Positions 1 through 5,223 of a stretch of DNA of 5,278 bases are shown here, in pieces. The position numbers were made by a program, and so were the translations under genes. The notes below the pieces were generated by a model, which searched no databases, had not been told where the DNA came from, and was given only the letters and a program-made list of their open reading frames with translations. Each line of letters starts with the position of its first letter. The stretch's first letter is position 1. Origin of the DNA: DAIOHQ01 sp036744635 (lineage in GTDB: Bacteria; Planctomycetota; Phycisphaerae; Tepidisphaerales; Tepidisphaeraceae); contig DAIOHQ010000298.1 in the NCBI GenBank assembly GCA_036744635.1, positions 1 to 5,278 of the forward strand, written 5' to 3'.

Positions 1-1
1 G

Positions 2-826
2 ATCAACACGCTGGGCGGGACCGGGCTGTGGGATGAAGCTGATGGCTTTTACTACGATCAGCTTCGAATCGACGCGGTCAACCACCCGATGCGGGTGCGG
101 TCGATGGTGGGGCTGATTCCGCTGTTCGCGGTGGAGGTGCTCGACCGCGAGAGCATCGGGCAGCTCAAGGGGTTTACCAAGCGGATGAACTGGTTTTTGC
201 AGCATCGCCAGGATCTGTCGCGGCATATTTCCTACATGCAGACGGATGGGGGGAAGCATTCGCATTATCTGCTGGCGATTCCGTCGAAGGAGCGGCTGGA
301 GCGCGTGCTGAGCTATCTGCTGGATGAGAAGGAGTTTCTTTCGCCGTACGGAATCCGATCGCTGTCGCAGGTGCATCGGCAGCGGCCGTTCATCTGCCAG
401 GCGGATGGCAAGGAATATCGCGTCGATTATTCGCCGGGCGAATCGCGAACCGAGCAGTTCGGCGGAAATTCCAACTGGCGCGGGCCGGTCTGGTTTCCGG
501 TGAATTATCTGTTGATCGAGGCGCTGGAACGCTACCACCATTTTTATGGCGATTCGCTGAAGGTGGAATATCCGACCGGCTCGGGGAAGCGCTGCACATT
601 GAAACAGGTGGCGCGGGATTTGTCGCAGCGGCTGGTGGGGCTGTTTCTGCCGGATGAGCATGGGCGGCGGCCGTACAATGGCGGCATCGCCCGCTTCGAC
701 GATCCGCAATGGAAAGAGCTCGTGCTGTTCCACGAATATTTTGACGGCGACAACGGCAAAGGCCTGGGAGCATCGCACCAGACCGGCTGGACGGCGCTGG
801 TGGCACGGCTGTTGGGCGGCGCGTAG
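2..826 (+). CDS. GH63-type glucosidase, C-terminal part (5' truncated by window edge)
   Basis: The reading frame is already open at the left edge and runs 274 residues to a TAG at 824-826; the ATG at 89 is internal. The protein matches my knowledge of the C-terminal third of the large (roughly 870-900 residue) bacterial GH63/MGH1-type glucosidases, with (alpha/alpha)6 barrels of clan GH-G that hydrolyse alpha-glucosidic or related linkages. Visible motifs, numbered in the fragment: GLWDEADGFYYD (8-19), RSMVGLIPLFAVE (33-45), SPYGIRSLSQVH (114-125), NSNWRGPVWFPVNY (156-169), and HEYFDGDNG followed by GLGASHQTGWT (244-264). E245 in the HEYF block is the likely catalytic base by family analogy; the acid Asp would lie upstream of the window. 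The C-terminus looks complete. Substrate cannot be told from this part. No membrane segment is visible. The stop codon falls inside a palindromic repeat. Family call is firm, specificity is not. Confidence 0.93.
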   Translation: MNTLGGTGLWDEADGFYYDQLRIDAVNHPMRVRSMVGLIPLFAVEVLDRESIGQLKGFTKRMNWFLQHRQDLSRHISYMQTDGGKHSHYLLAIPSKERLERVLSYLLDEKEFLSPYGIRSLSQVHRQRPFICQADGKEYRVDYSPGESRTEQFGGNSNWRGPVWFPVNYLLIEALERYHHFYGDSLKVEYPTGSGKRCTLKQVARDLSQRLVGLFLPDEHGRRPYNGGIARFDDPQWKELVLFHEYFDGDNGKGLGASHQTGWTALVARLLGGA

Positions 827-881
827 CGCGGGCGTCTCGGCCGTGTTTGAAACCAAGACACGGGCGAGACGCCCGTGCTAC
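823..881. repeat. Palindromic intergenic repeat overlapping the GH63 stop codon
   Basis: The arms are 823-845 and 859-881, each 23 bases with 21 of 23 pairing, around a 13-base loop. The left arm begins GTAGC, so it supplies the TAG stop of the upstream gene. The right arm, read in reverse complement, begins GTAGCACGGGCGTCTC, and the same 16 bases recur at 1648-1663. The strong stem could act in transcript end formation or stability, but no T-tract follows it, so I class it as a dispersed repeat and not as an intrinsic terminator. Confidence 0.85.
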
Positions 882-883
882 AA

Positions 884-912
884 CTGACCTGATTCACGCG
901 CTTTTATATACT
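884..912 (+). promoter_or_regulatory. Candidate sigma70-type promoter for the membrane-protein gene
   Basis: CTGACC (884-889, 4 of 6 to TTGACA) is followed after exactly 17 bases by TATACT (907-912, 5 of 6 to TATAAT). Transcription would begin around 919-921, at or just before the ATG at 921, giving a leaderless or nearly leaderless mRNA. This agrees with the lack of a Shine-Dalgarno sequence there. The call rests on sequence match only; planctomycete-type promoters are poorly defined, so it is tentative. Confidence 0.4.
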
Positions 913-920
913 GGTCGTCA

Positions 921-1586
921 ATGCCCGGCTTTTCCTGGACCATCTTCCTGCTTCTGGCGCTGATTTTCGCGGCGTCTTCGTTGATTTTCTGGGCGCTGGT
1001 GCTGCGGGCGACGACGCACCGGCGCTGGGTGGAACTGGGAGACTGGGCGTCCGACCGGCAATTCAAGGTGCTGAGCCAACCGCGCCCGGCGCTGCCGGCG
1101 GCGCTGGCGCCATTGCACAACCTGAACCCGCGAGTTGAGCTGGAGCTGACCAACGGCGCCATCTCGCTGCTGCGGATTTCGACGGATGTTCCGGCTCCTT
1201 CGGACTTGGGGCCTTCGTCAAGCGCCGATGCCCAATCTCCGCCGCGCGCCCGCTGGCACCTGCTGCTGATGAACATTGAGACTACCTGGCCGGCCACGGG
1301 GATGCGCCCGGCGCAGCATTCCACCAGCCTGCTCGACCATTTTTCTCTTTCGAGCTTTCCCACCCTGCTCGCCCCGGAGCGCTTCGTCATCTACGCCGCC
1401 GATTCCGCGCCCGCCCGGATGCTGGCCAATTCCGGCCTGCGCACGCTGCTTCCGCCGGATGTCGGTCTCTTGCTGATCGGCAATATCCTGCTGCTGGATT
1501 TCTCCACCCGGCCCTTCGACACCATTGAGTTCGGCCGGCTGATCGCGCTGGCGAATCAACTGGTGAGCCACCTGCCGGCCCCCTGA
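921..1586 (+). CDS. Single-pass membrane protein of unknown function, 221 aa
   Basis: I do not recognise a named family. The N-terminus has one strong hydrophobic segment at about residues 7-28 (TIFLLLALIFAASSLIFW core), preceded by no charge and followed by R29, H33, R34 and R35. By the positive-inside rule this suggests N-out orientation with the remaining ~190 residues in the cytoplasm. The soluble part is mixed alpha/beta in appearance, with a Pro/Ser-rich linker near residues 93-112, PERFVIY (152-158) and a C-terminal LLLDFSTRPFDTIEF segment around 190-204 (RPFD at 197-200). No catalytic motif is evident. ATG 921 is the first start after an in-frame TGA at 885-887. It has no Shine-Dalgarno sequence, but a -10-like box ends 8 bases upstream. 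The gene follows the GH63 gene on the same strand after 94 bases and converges on the GH38-like gene. Codon pattern and uninterrupted hydrophobic start support a real gene. Confidence 0.78.
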   Translation: MPGFSWTIFLLLALIFAASSLIFWALVLRATTHRRWVELGDWASDRQFKVLSQPRPALPAALAPLHNLNPRVELELTNGAISLLRISTDVPAPSDLGPSSSADAQSPPRARWHLLLMNIETTWPATGMRPAQHSTSLLDHFSLSSFPTLLAPERFVIYAADSAPARMLANSGLRTLLPPDVGLLLIGNILLLDFSTRPFDTIEFGRLIALANQLVSHLPAP

Positions 1587-1594
1587 CCACTGTG

Positions 1595-1624
1595 GCACGG
1601 GCTACCAGCGCTACCAGCCCGTGC
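1595..1624. repeat. Palindrome GCACGGGCT / AGCCCGTGC
   Basis: A perfect 9-base stem (1595-1603 with 1616-1624) encloses a 12-base loop that itself contains AGCGCT. It begins 9 bases after the stop of the 221-residue gene. It shares the GCACGGG core with the other palindromes of the window. No T-tract follows on either strand. Confidence 0.7.
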
Positions 1625-1647
1625 GCAAGAAGCGCAGCGATCTTTAT

Positions 1648-1693
1648 GTAGCACGGGCGTCTCTTTCGGCGGATACGGGCGAAACGCCGGTAC
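1648..1693. repeat. Degenerate copy of the GTAGCACGGGCGTCTC palindrome
   Basis: The left part (1648-1663) is identical over 16 bases to the reverse complement of 866-881 in the first repeat. The right part (about 1676-1693) retains ACGGGCG, AACGCC and GGTAC, but with substitutions and a missing GCA, so pairing is imperfect. It looks like an older, decayed member of the same family. Confidence 0.6.
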
Positions 1694-1719
1694 TTCGGAC
1701 GGGAGGCAAGAGCGCTGCG

Positions 1720-1755
1720 CTTCGGGCGCATGGGCTGGTAGCCCATGCCACGAAG
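1720..1755. repeat. Hairpin between two convergent genes
   Basis: CTTCG (1720-1724) pairs with CGAAG (1751-1755). After a small internal loop, GCATGGGCT (1728-1736) pairs perfectly with AGCCCATGC (1740-1748) across a 3-base loop. It lies 7 bases beyond the stop of the minus-strand GH38-like gene (1762) and downstream of the plus-strand 221-residue gene, so it could block or protect both transcripts. Neither strand has a T-tract after it, so a classical intrinsic terminator is not supported. Confidence 0.65.
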
Positions 1756-1761
1756 AGGCCG

Positions 1762-4410
1762 TCAACGTGGTTTCACTTTCAACCGCACGACCGCCAACCT
1801 CCGCGACTCAAGCGAAACACTTGCCGCGCCCCGCGACACCGCAATGTCCTGCCGCACTTGTCCAAACAAATCGCACTGCTCGGCGCGTTCGATGGTGAGA
1901 ATGCCCGAACCAATCCGCGCTGTCTGCGCCTTATCGCTGGCGTTCAACAGCCGCACGATGACGTGCTCCGGCCCGTCACCCAGCACGTGCAGCACCACCA
2001 CCGGCGGCGCCGGAAGCTCCAGCAGCGTCCCCTCCCGCGGCAAATCAGCATTCGGCCGGCGCAGCTCATTGGCCGGATGAAACAGCGGAACGTGCGCCGC
2101 CTCCATCCCCAACCGGTGCGCGGCCGACTCATCATATCCGCCCTTGTGCGGCGTCATCACGTAGCGCGCCCACACCCGCCCCGGCTGATTGCCGCGGAAG
2201 TTGGTATCCCAATACGTGTTGGTCACCCATCCCAAAAACATCGCGCGATGCAGATGAAACGTCTTGCGATTGGCCCCGAAGTTGAAATCACCAAGCTGCA
2301 CCAGCGGATTTTCCGGCGTCGCGATGGTTACGCCGAATTCCTCGTTCGACAAATCCACCCAGTTCTGCACCGTGAAATAATCGCGGCACGTGCCGGGAAG
2401 CTGCTCCTTGCCCGGCTCGATTCCCTGCCCGCCAATATCGAACCGCGCCCGCGCCCCTGGCACTTCAAACGGCATCGTCAGGTACGTCGCCTCCGGATGA
2501 TTGCTCAGCCCCATCGTCCACTGCGCCCGCAGCTCAACGTGCGGCGCATGGGTCGGCATGAGAAATCGGCAAACCGCCGGCGACGCCAGCCCTTCCACCT
2601 CCACCGTCTGCACCACTTCGATCCCCGCCGCCGTGTCATACACCTTGTGCGTCAGCAGCTTTTTCGCCCCGTGCCGCACCGCCCGAAATCCCGGATGCCA
2701 GTTGGGCTTGTGCCGGTCGAGGTCCCAAAATACCGGGCCGAACATCTTCATCCGCGGCCAGCGCGCCTCCCGGTCGGCCACCGCCTCATACGCCACCGCG
2801 CCGAATTTCCACCCCGCCTTTCCATCGACCAGTTCCCGCTTCAGCGCCTTATCCTGCCACGACACGATCCCGCCGGTCTCGCGATCGAATGTCACCTTCA
2901 GATGATCCGTCTCGACCGTCGCATCCTCCCGATGCGTCGCATCCTGCTCGATCTTCTCAACCGCATCCTTCTTGACCATCACATAACCGAGCGCCGGCAC
3001 TTCGGTGGGCTTGAGCCGGGCCACCACGCCATGCGCATCCTGCCCCTGCCGCGATGACGTCGGGTCCTGGGCGATCCGCGTCGCCGTGTAGCCGCCGAGC
3101 AGATCGCCGCTGACCGTCCGCTTCCACGGCAGCGGGTTGAACACCAGCAGCGCATCATCTTCCGCCGCCGGCACGCGTACGCCCAGCTCGGCCACGCCAT
3201 CACGCGCCAGCATCAGGCTGCAGCTTCGCGCCGTGTATGCCAGCCCCGCCTTGTGGCTCCACTGCGCATAGGCATATTCATCCTCCGGCTCGGCCACGAA
3301 GCCATACCAGCCCCACGTATGCTCCTGCCAGGTCTCCAGGTTCTTCCACCCGCGCCGGCGAATCTCCGCCGCAGTGGCCAGCAGCAATCCCGGATCGCGC
3401 CCCGGCAAATCGCCCGTCCCGCTGCCATCGGGATTGCCCGATGCTCCCAGCGCCCCATCAATCGCCAGCAGCGTATCGGCCGCGTGCAGCCGCGATCGGC
3501 TGGTGCGCCCGATCGTCGTTTCTTTCGCGCTGCTCAGCGCTCCAAAATTCCAGTAATCCGTCCAATCCCCCGCCACCGCCGGCTGCTGGCCGATCTTCTC
3601 CCCCACCGCCTTCCAGAACTCCCGCCACGTCGCGAACTTGATCGTCAAGCCCTCTCCGCGCGCGTTCCACGTCTCCACCAGCTTGGACAGATTCACATCC
3701 GCCGTCTGGTTGTCGCCGCCATAGCCCACCATCTGCATCGCGATAAAATTGAACGGCCACGCCGCCTCGTCCAGCTTCTTCTGCACGATCGGCCGCATCT
3801 TCTGAATTTCATCGGCATCCTTTCCGATCCCCACCCAATTGCCGATGTTGTAATGCCACCCGTTGAACGCCGCGATCGTCCGCCCGCTGGGGGCAGTCCA
3901 GCGAAACAGATTCGGCCGATGAAACGGCGCCCCGCCGAAATGCTCGTTGATCGCCATCGACATCGACGTCACCCCCGCATCCAGCAGCACATCCGCCAGC
4001 CCCCAGTTGTGCCCGTTGACGTCGCCGCTCATCGAGTGCGTGATCGTAAAGCCATAGTCCTTGCGCAGCCGGTGCAGCGGCTGAATGATCTCGATCAGGT
4101 CGGCCACATCCGCCAGCGGCGTCATGTGCAGGAACTGCGCCGTCACCTCGATCCGTCCGGCCTTCTCCAGCTTCTTGAACCGTTCAACCTGCCGCCCGCC
4201 GGCCGTCTCCAGCCAGTGCAGCAGCGGGCCGAAGGTCTCCACCGTCCACTTGAATGCGTGCGGCGCATCGCTGTCGGCGTACTGCTCGCACGCGTCGATC
4301 GCCATGTTGATGAATCGCCGCTGCATCTCCCACAAAATCGGCTGATCCAGGGTGAAACCGATGTCCGTGTGACTGTGGTGAATCAGATAAATCGTGTCCA
4401 ACATCGCCAT
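1762..4410 (-). CDS. GH38-like glycoside hydrolase (alpha-mannosidase superfamily), 882 aa
   Basis: The likely role is a retaining, metal-dependent alpha-mannosidase-type hydrolase. The N-terminus YLIHHSHTDIGFT carries H14 and D16, the GH38-style metal ligands. The catalytic barrel continues with FKWTVE (53-58), RIEVTAQFLHMTPLAD (about 86-101) and THSMSGDVNGHNWG (124-137), where D130 aligns by eye with the GH38 nucleophile/metal-ligand Asp (D-x-x-G). The later block is GDWTDYWNFGALSS (D282-S294), where canonical enzymes have a metal-binding His (HxGT type); here no His is seen. VFNPLPWKRT (about 423-432) opens the C-terminal half, and the VTFDRETGGIVSWQDK beta-sandwich lies near 500-525. No signal peptide or membrane segment is visible, so cytoplasmic action is inferred. 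The start at 4410 is preferred because GAGG lies 6 bases upstream; the in-frame TTG at 4458 lies inside a repeat. Length fits GH38 (about 800-1000). A DUF5054-like divergent branch is the alternative. Specificity is uncertain. Confidence 0.88.
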   Translation of the reverse strand: MAMLDTIYLIHHSHTDIGFTLDQPILWEMQRRFINMAIDACEQYADSDAPHAFKWTVETFGPLLHWLETAGGRQVERFKKLEKAGRIEVTAQFLHMTPLADVADLIEIIQPLHRLRKDYGFTITHSMSGDVNGHNWGLADVLLDAGVTSMSMAINEHFGGAPFHRPNLFRWTAPSGRTIAAFNGWHYNIGNWVGIGKDADEIQKMRPIVQKKLDEAAWPFNFIAMQMVGYGGDNQTADVNLSKLVETWNARGEGLTIKFATWREFWKAVGEKIGQQPAVAGDWTDYWNFGALSSAKETTIGRTSRSRLHAADTLLAIDGALGASGNPDGSGTGDLPGRDPGLLLATAAEIRRRGWKNLETWQEHTWGWYGFVAEPEDEYAYAQWSHKAGLAYTARSCSLMLARDGVAELGVRVPAAEDDALLVFNPLPWKRTVSGDLLGGYTATRIAQDPTSSRQGQDAHGVVARLKPTEVPALGYVMVKKDAVEKIEQDATHREDATVETDHLKVTFDRETGGIVSWQDKALKRELVDGKAGWKFGAVAYEAVADREARWPRMKMFGPVFWDLDRHKPNWHPGFRAVRHGAKKLLTHKVYDTAAGIEVVQTVEVEGLASPAVCRFLMPTHAPHVELRAQWTMGLSNHPEATYLTMPFEVPGARARFDIGGQGIEPGKEQLPGTCRDYFTVQNWVDLSNEEFGVTIATPENPLVQLGDFNFGANRKTFHLHRAMFLGWVTNTYWDTNFRGNQPGRVWARYVMTPHKGGYDESAAHRLGMEAAHVPLFHPANELRRPNADLPREGTLLELPAPPVVVLHVLGDGPEHVIVRLLNASDKAQTARIGSGILTIERAEQCDLFGQVRQDIAVSRGAASVSLESRRLAVVRLKVKPR

Positions 4411-4416
4411 GAAATT

Positions 4417-4420
4417 CCTC
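4417..4420 (-). promoter_or_regulatory. Shine-Dalgarno GAGG fixing the GH38-like start
   Basis: Read on the minus strand, GAGG is followed by 6 bases (AATTTC) and then the ATG at 4410-4408. The alternative ATG at 4404 would be 12 bases away. The in-frame TTG at 4458 would place the start inside the neighbouring palindrome and encode repeat-derived residues, so 4410 is the chosen start. Confidence 0.7.
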
Positions 4421-4430
4421 GTCCCTTCCC

Positions 4431-4456
4431 CGTAGCACGGGTTTCCAACCCGTGCC
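4431..4456. repeat. Left 26-base inverted repeat of a nested palindromic element
   Basis: This stretch is an exact reverse complement of 4631-4656. It is also a hairpin in itself: GCACGGGTT (4435-4443) and AACCCGTGC (4447-4455) pair perfectly around a 3-base loop. It lies 21 bases upstream of the GH38-like start codon, so it may fall in that gene's mRNA leader if transcription starts further upstream. Confidence 0.88.
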
Positions 4457-4518
4457 AAAGTGCATCGATCCTCAACTCACAGTTAGAGCGCTTTTCAACT
4501 CAACGTACCATATCGACA

Positions 4519-4606
4519 ACTGTCATCCTGAACCGTACCCGGTGAAGGATCTGGCCTCAAACGTTCGGTGCCAGATTCTTCACCGAGTACGGTTCAGAAT
4601 GACAGT
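4519..4606. repeat. 37-base-arm hairpin of the CTGTCATTCTGAACCG type
   Basis: The arms 4519-4555 and 4570-4606 match at 34 of 37 positions across a 14-base loop. The differences are transitions, and two of the three become G-U pairs in a minus-strand transcript. The motif resembles widely dispersed small palindromic repeats (TGTCATTCTGAA...GAAGAATCT) that I know from several bacterial phyla. It holds no coding capacity and lies centrally between the two 26-base repeats at 4431-4456 and 4631-4656. Confidence 0.9.
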
Positions 4607-4630
4607 CACGAAAACTACTCTGACCCATCC

Positions 4631-4656
4631 GGCACGGGTTGGAAACCCGTGCTACG
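4631..4656. repeat. Right 26-base inverted repeat of the nested palindromic element
   Basis: It is an exact reverse complement of 4431-4456. Its own hairpin is GCACGGGTT (4632-4640) with AACCCGTGC (4644-4652) and a 3-base loop. It ends 5 bases before the stop codon of the SGNH hydrolase remnant, so it abuts that gene's 3' end. Confidence 0.88.
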
Positions 4657-4661
4657 TGAAG

Positions 4662-4841
4662 TCACTCCTTCATCATCTCCCCCACCACCGGCTCAATCGC
4701 CTCCCCCCAAATCCCATATCCCTTGGCCGACAGGTGCAGCATGTCCCGATAATTCTCCTTCGCCGGCCTCCCCTCCTTGTCCAGAAACTTCGCTCCGATG
4801 TCCAAGAACTTCACGCTCTTCCCATCAAATCCAGCCAAATG
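4662..4841 (-). pseudogene. C-terminal remnant of an SGNH/GDSL hydrolase
   Basis: The last 59 codons before the stop at 4664-4662 read as the end of a GDSL/SGNH esterase of the PAF-acetylhydrolase-like type. They contain SVKFLDIGAKFLDKEGRP, then DMLHLSAKGYGIWGEAIEPVV. The Asp (4743-4745) and His (4734-4736) of D-x-x-H are the block V catalytic residues. Homology seems to begin at HLAGFDGK, near 4841. Blocks I to III, with the nucleophile Ser of GDS, the Gly and the Asn, are absent. The open frame continues upstream to an ATG at 5171, but that stretch is Pro/Cys-rich, crosses a palindrome and overlaps a better ORF on the other strand, so I do not regard it as coding. About 200 residues are usual for the family, so most of the gene is missing. 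The remnant is inferred to be non-functional. If it is a chimeric live ORF, it would be 169 residues. Confidence 0.72.
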
Positions 4842-4885
4842 CATCGGGTGTAGCGCATGTTTTTGGCAACCGTCTTTTTCCGGCC

Positions 4886-4911
4886 CCCTCGCCCGGTACT
4901 CCGGGAGAGGG
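4886..4911. repeat. Palindrome CCCTCGCCCGG / CCGGGAGAGGG
   Basis: The arms 4886-4896 and 4901-4911 pair at 10 of 11 positions around a TACT loop. Similar 'CCCTCTCCCGG...CCGGGAGAGGG' palindromes are common as dispersed intergenic repeats in large GC-rich bacterial genomes. It lies about 45 bases upstream of the point where the SGNH hydrolase homology stops. Between here and 5017 I see no gene. Confidence 0.8.
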
Positions 4912-5007
4912 ATGGGGTGGGCTGATGAAAACATCGACATTTCCCGAGGATTTTCGTCTTCTATGAAGTCATCAATCTGTTGCGCGGAATCGGGCTTTTC
5001 TTCTGAT

Positions 5008-5011
5008 GGAG
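5008..5011 (+). promoter_or_regulatory. Shine-Dalgarno GGAG for the small basic ORF
   Basis: GGAG lies 6 bases before the ATG at 5018. This favours that start over the in-frame ATG at 5006, which overlaps the GGAG and has no ribosome-binding site of its own. Confidence 0.5.
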
Positions 5012-5017
5012 TTTCGC

Positions 5018-5158
5018 ATGGATGCGATGAGTCCGGGTGGCAATAAGCCAAAGCATACGACTGTGCAGCGGGTTCAAGTCTGGTTCCTGGGGCGCAGCCG
5101 GGACAATTGGAAACGGAAGTATAAACAGTTGAAGACGCACGCCAAGGAGGGCAAATAG
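5018..5158 (+). CDS. Small very basic protein, 46 aa, transposase-N-terminus-like
   Basis: The ORF runs from ATG 5018 to TAG 5156-5158. The second half (residues 18-46) is rich in Lys/Arg, with RSRDNWKRKYKQLK (26-39) predicted to be helical or coiled-coil. The S-R-D-x-W-K-x-K pattern recalls the N-terminal coiled region of some planctomycete and cyanobacterial transposases, which normally continue for hundreds of residues; here the frame stops after KEGK. It may therefore be a truncated transposase start or an independent small nucleic-acid-binding protein. A GGAG at proper spacing supports translation. Its neighbours are a decayed gene on one side and a possible insertion-sequence terminus 65 bases downstream. 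No cysteine, signal or membrane segment is present. Function is not assigned. Confidence 0.5.
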   Translation: MDAMSPGGNKPKHTTVQRVQVWFLGRSRDNWKRKYKQLKTHAKEGK

Positions 5159-5223
5159 GGTCAGGAGTCATTTCCTAAAATCCTCCCACTCCGGCCAAAT
5201 TGTCGAAAATTTCACTTGACATT

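Noticed and set aside
1595..1755. Intrinsic (Rho-independent) terminator between the convergent genes
   Set aside because: The stems are strong, but no T-tract follows on either strand, so only hairpin repeats are annotated.
1621..3057. 478-codon open frame on the plus strand
   Set aside because: It begins in intergenic repeats and then runs antisense to the GH38-like gene; its composition (Arg, His, Pro) is that of a shadow frame.
4408..4458. Longer GH38-like protein starting at the in-frame TTG 4458
   Set aside because: The extra 16 residues are encoded by the palindromic repeat, and the Shine-Dalgarno GAGG points to 4410.
3253..4545. 430-codon open frame on the plus strand, opposite the GH38-like gene
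   Set aside because: The product is Arg/His/Pro-rich with no domain signal, and it mirrors a clear GH38-like gene in antisense; such frames arise from GC-rich codon bias.
823..4911. CRISPR array suggested by recurrent GTAGCACGGGCGTCTC units
   Set aside because: Copies are irregularly spaced, inverted and self-palindromic, with no uniform spacers or cas genes.
4925..4966. 13-codon ORF starting at ATG 4925
   Set aside because: It is too short, has no ribosome-binding site and no recognisable content.
4842..5171. Upstream extension of the SGNH hydrolase frame to an ATG at 5171
   Set aside because: It lacks GDSL blocks, crosses a palindrome, is Cys/Pro-rich and overlaps the better-supported small ORF at 5018-5158 in antisense.
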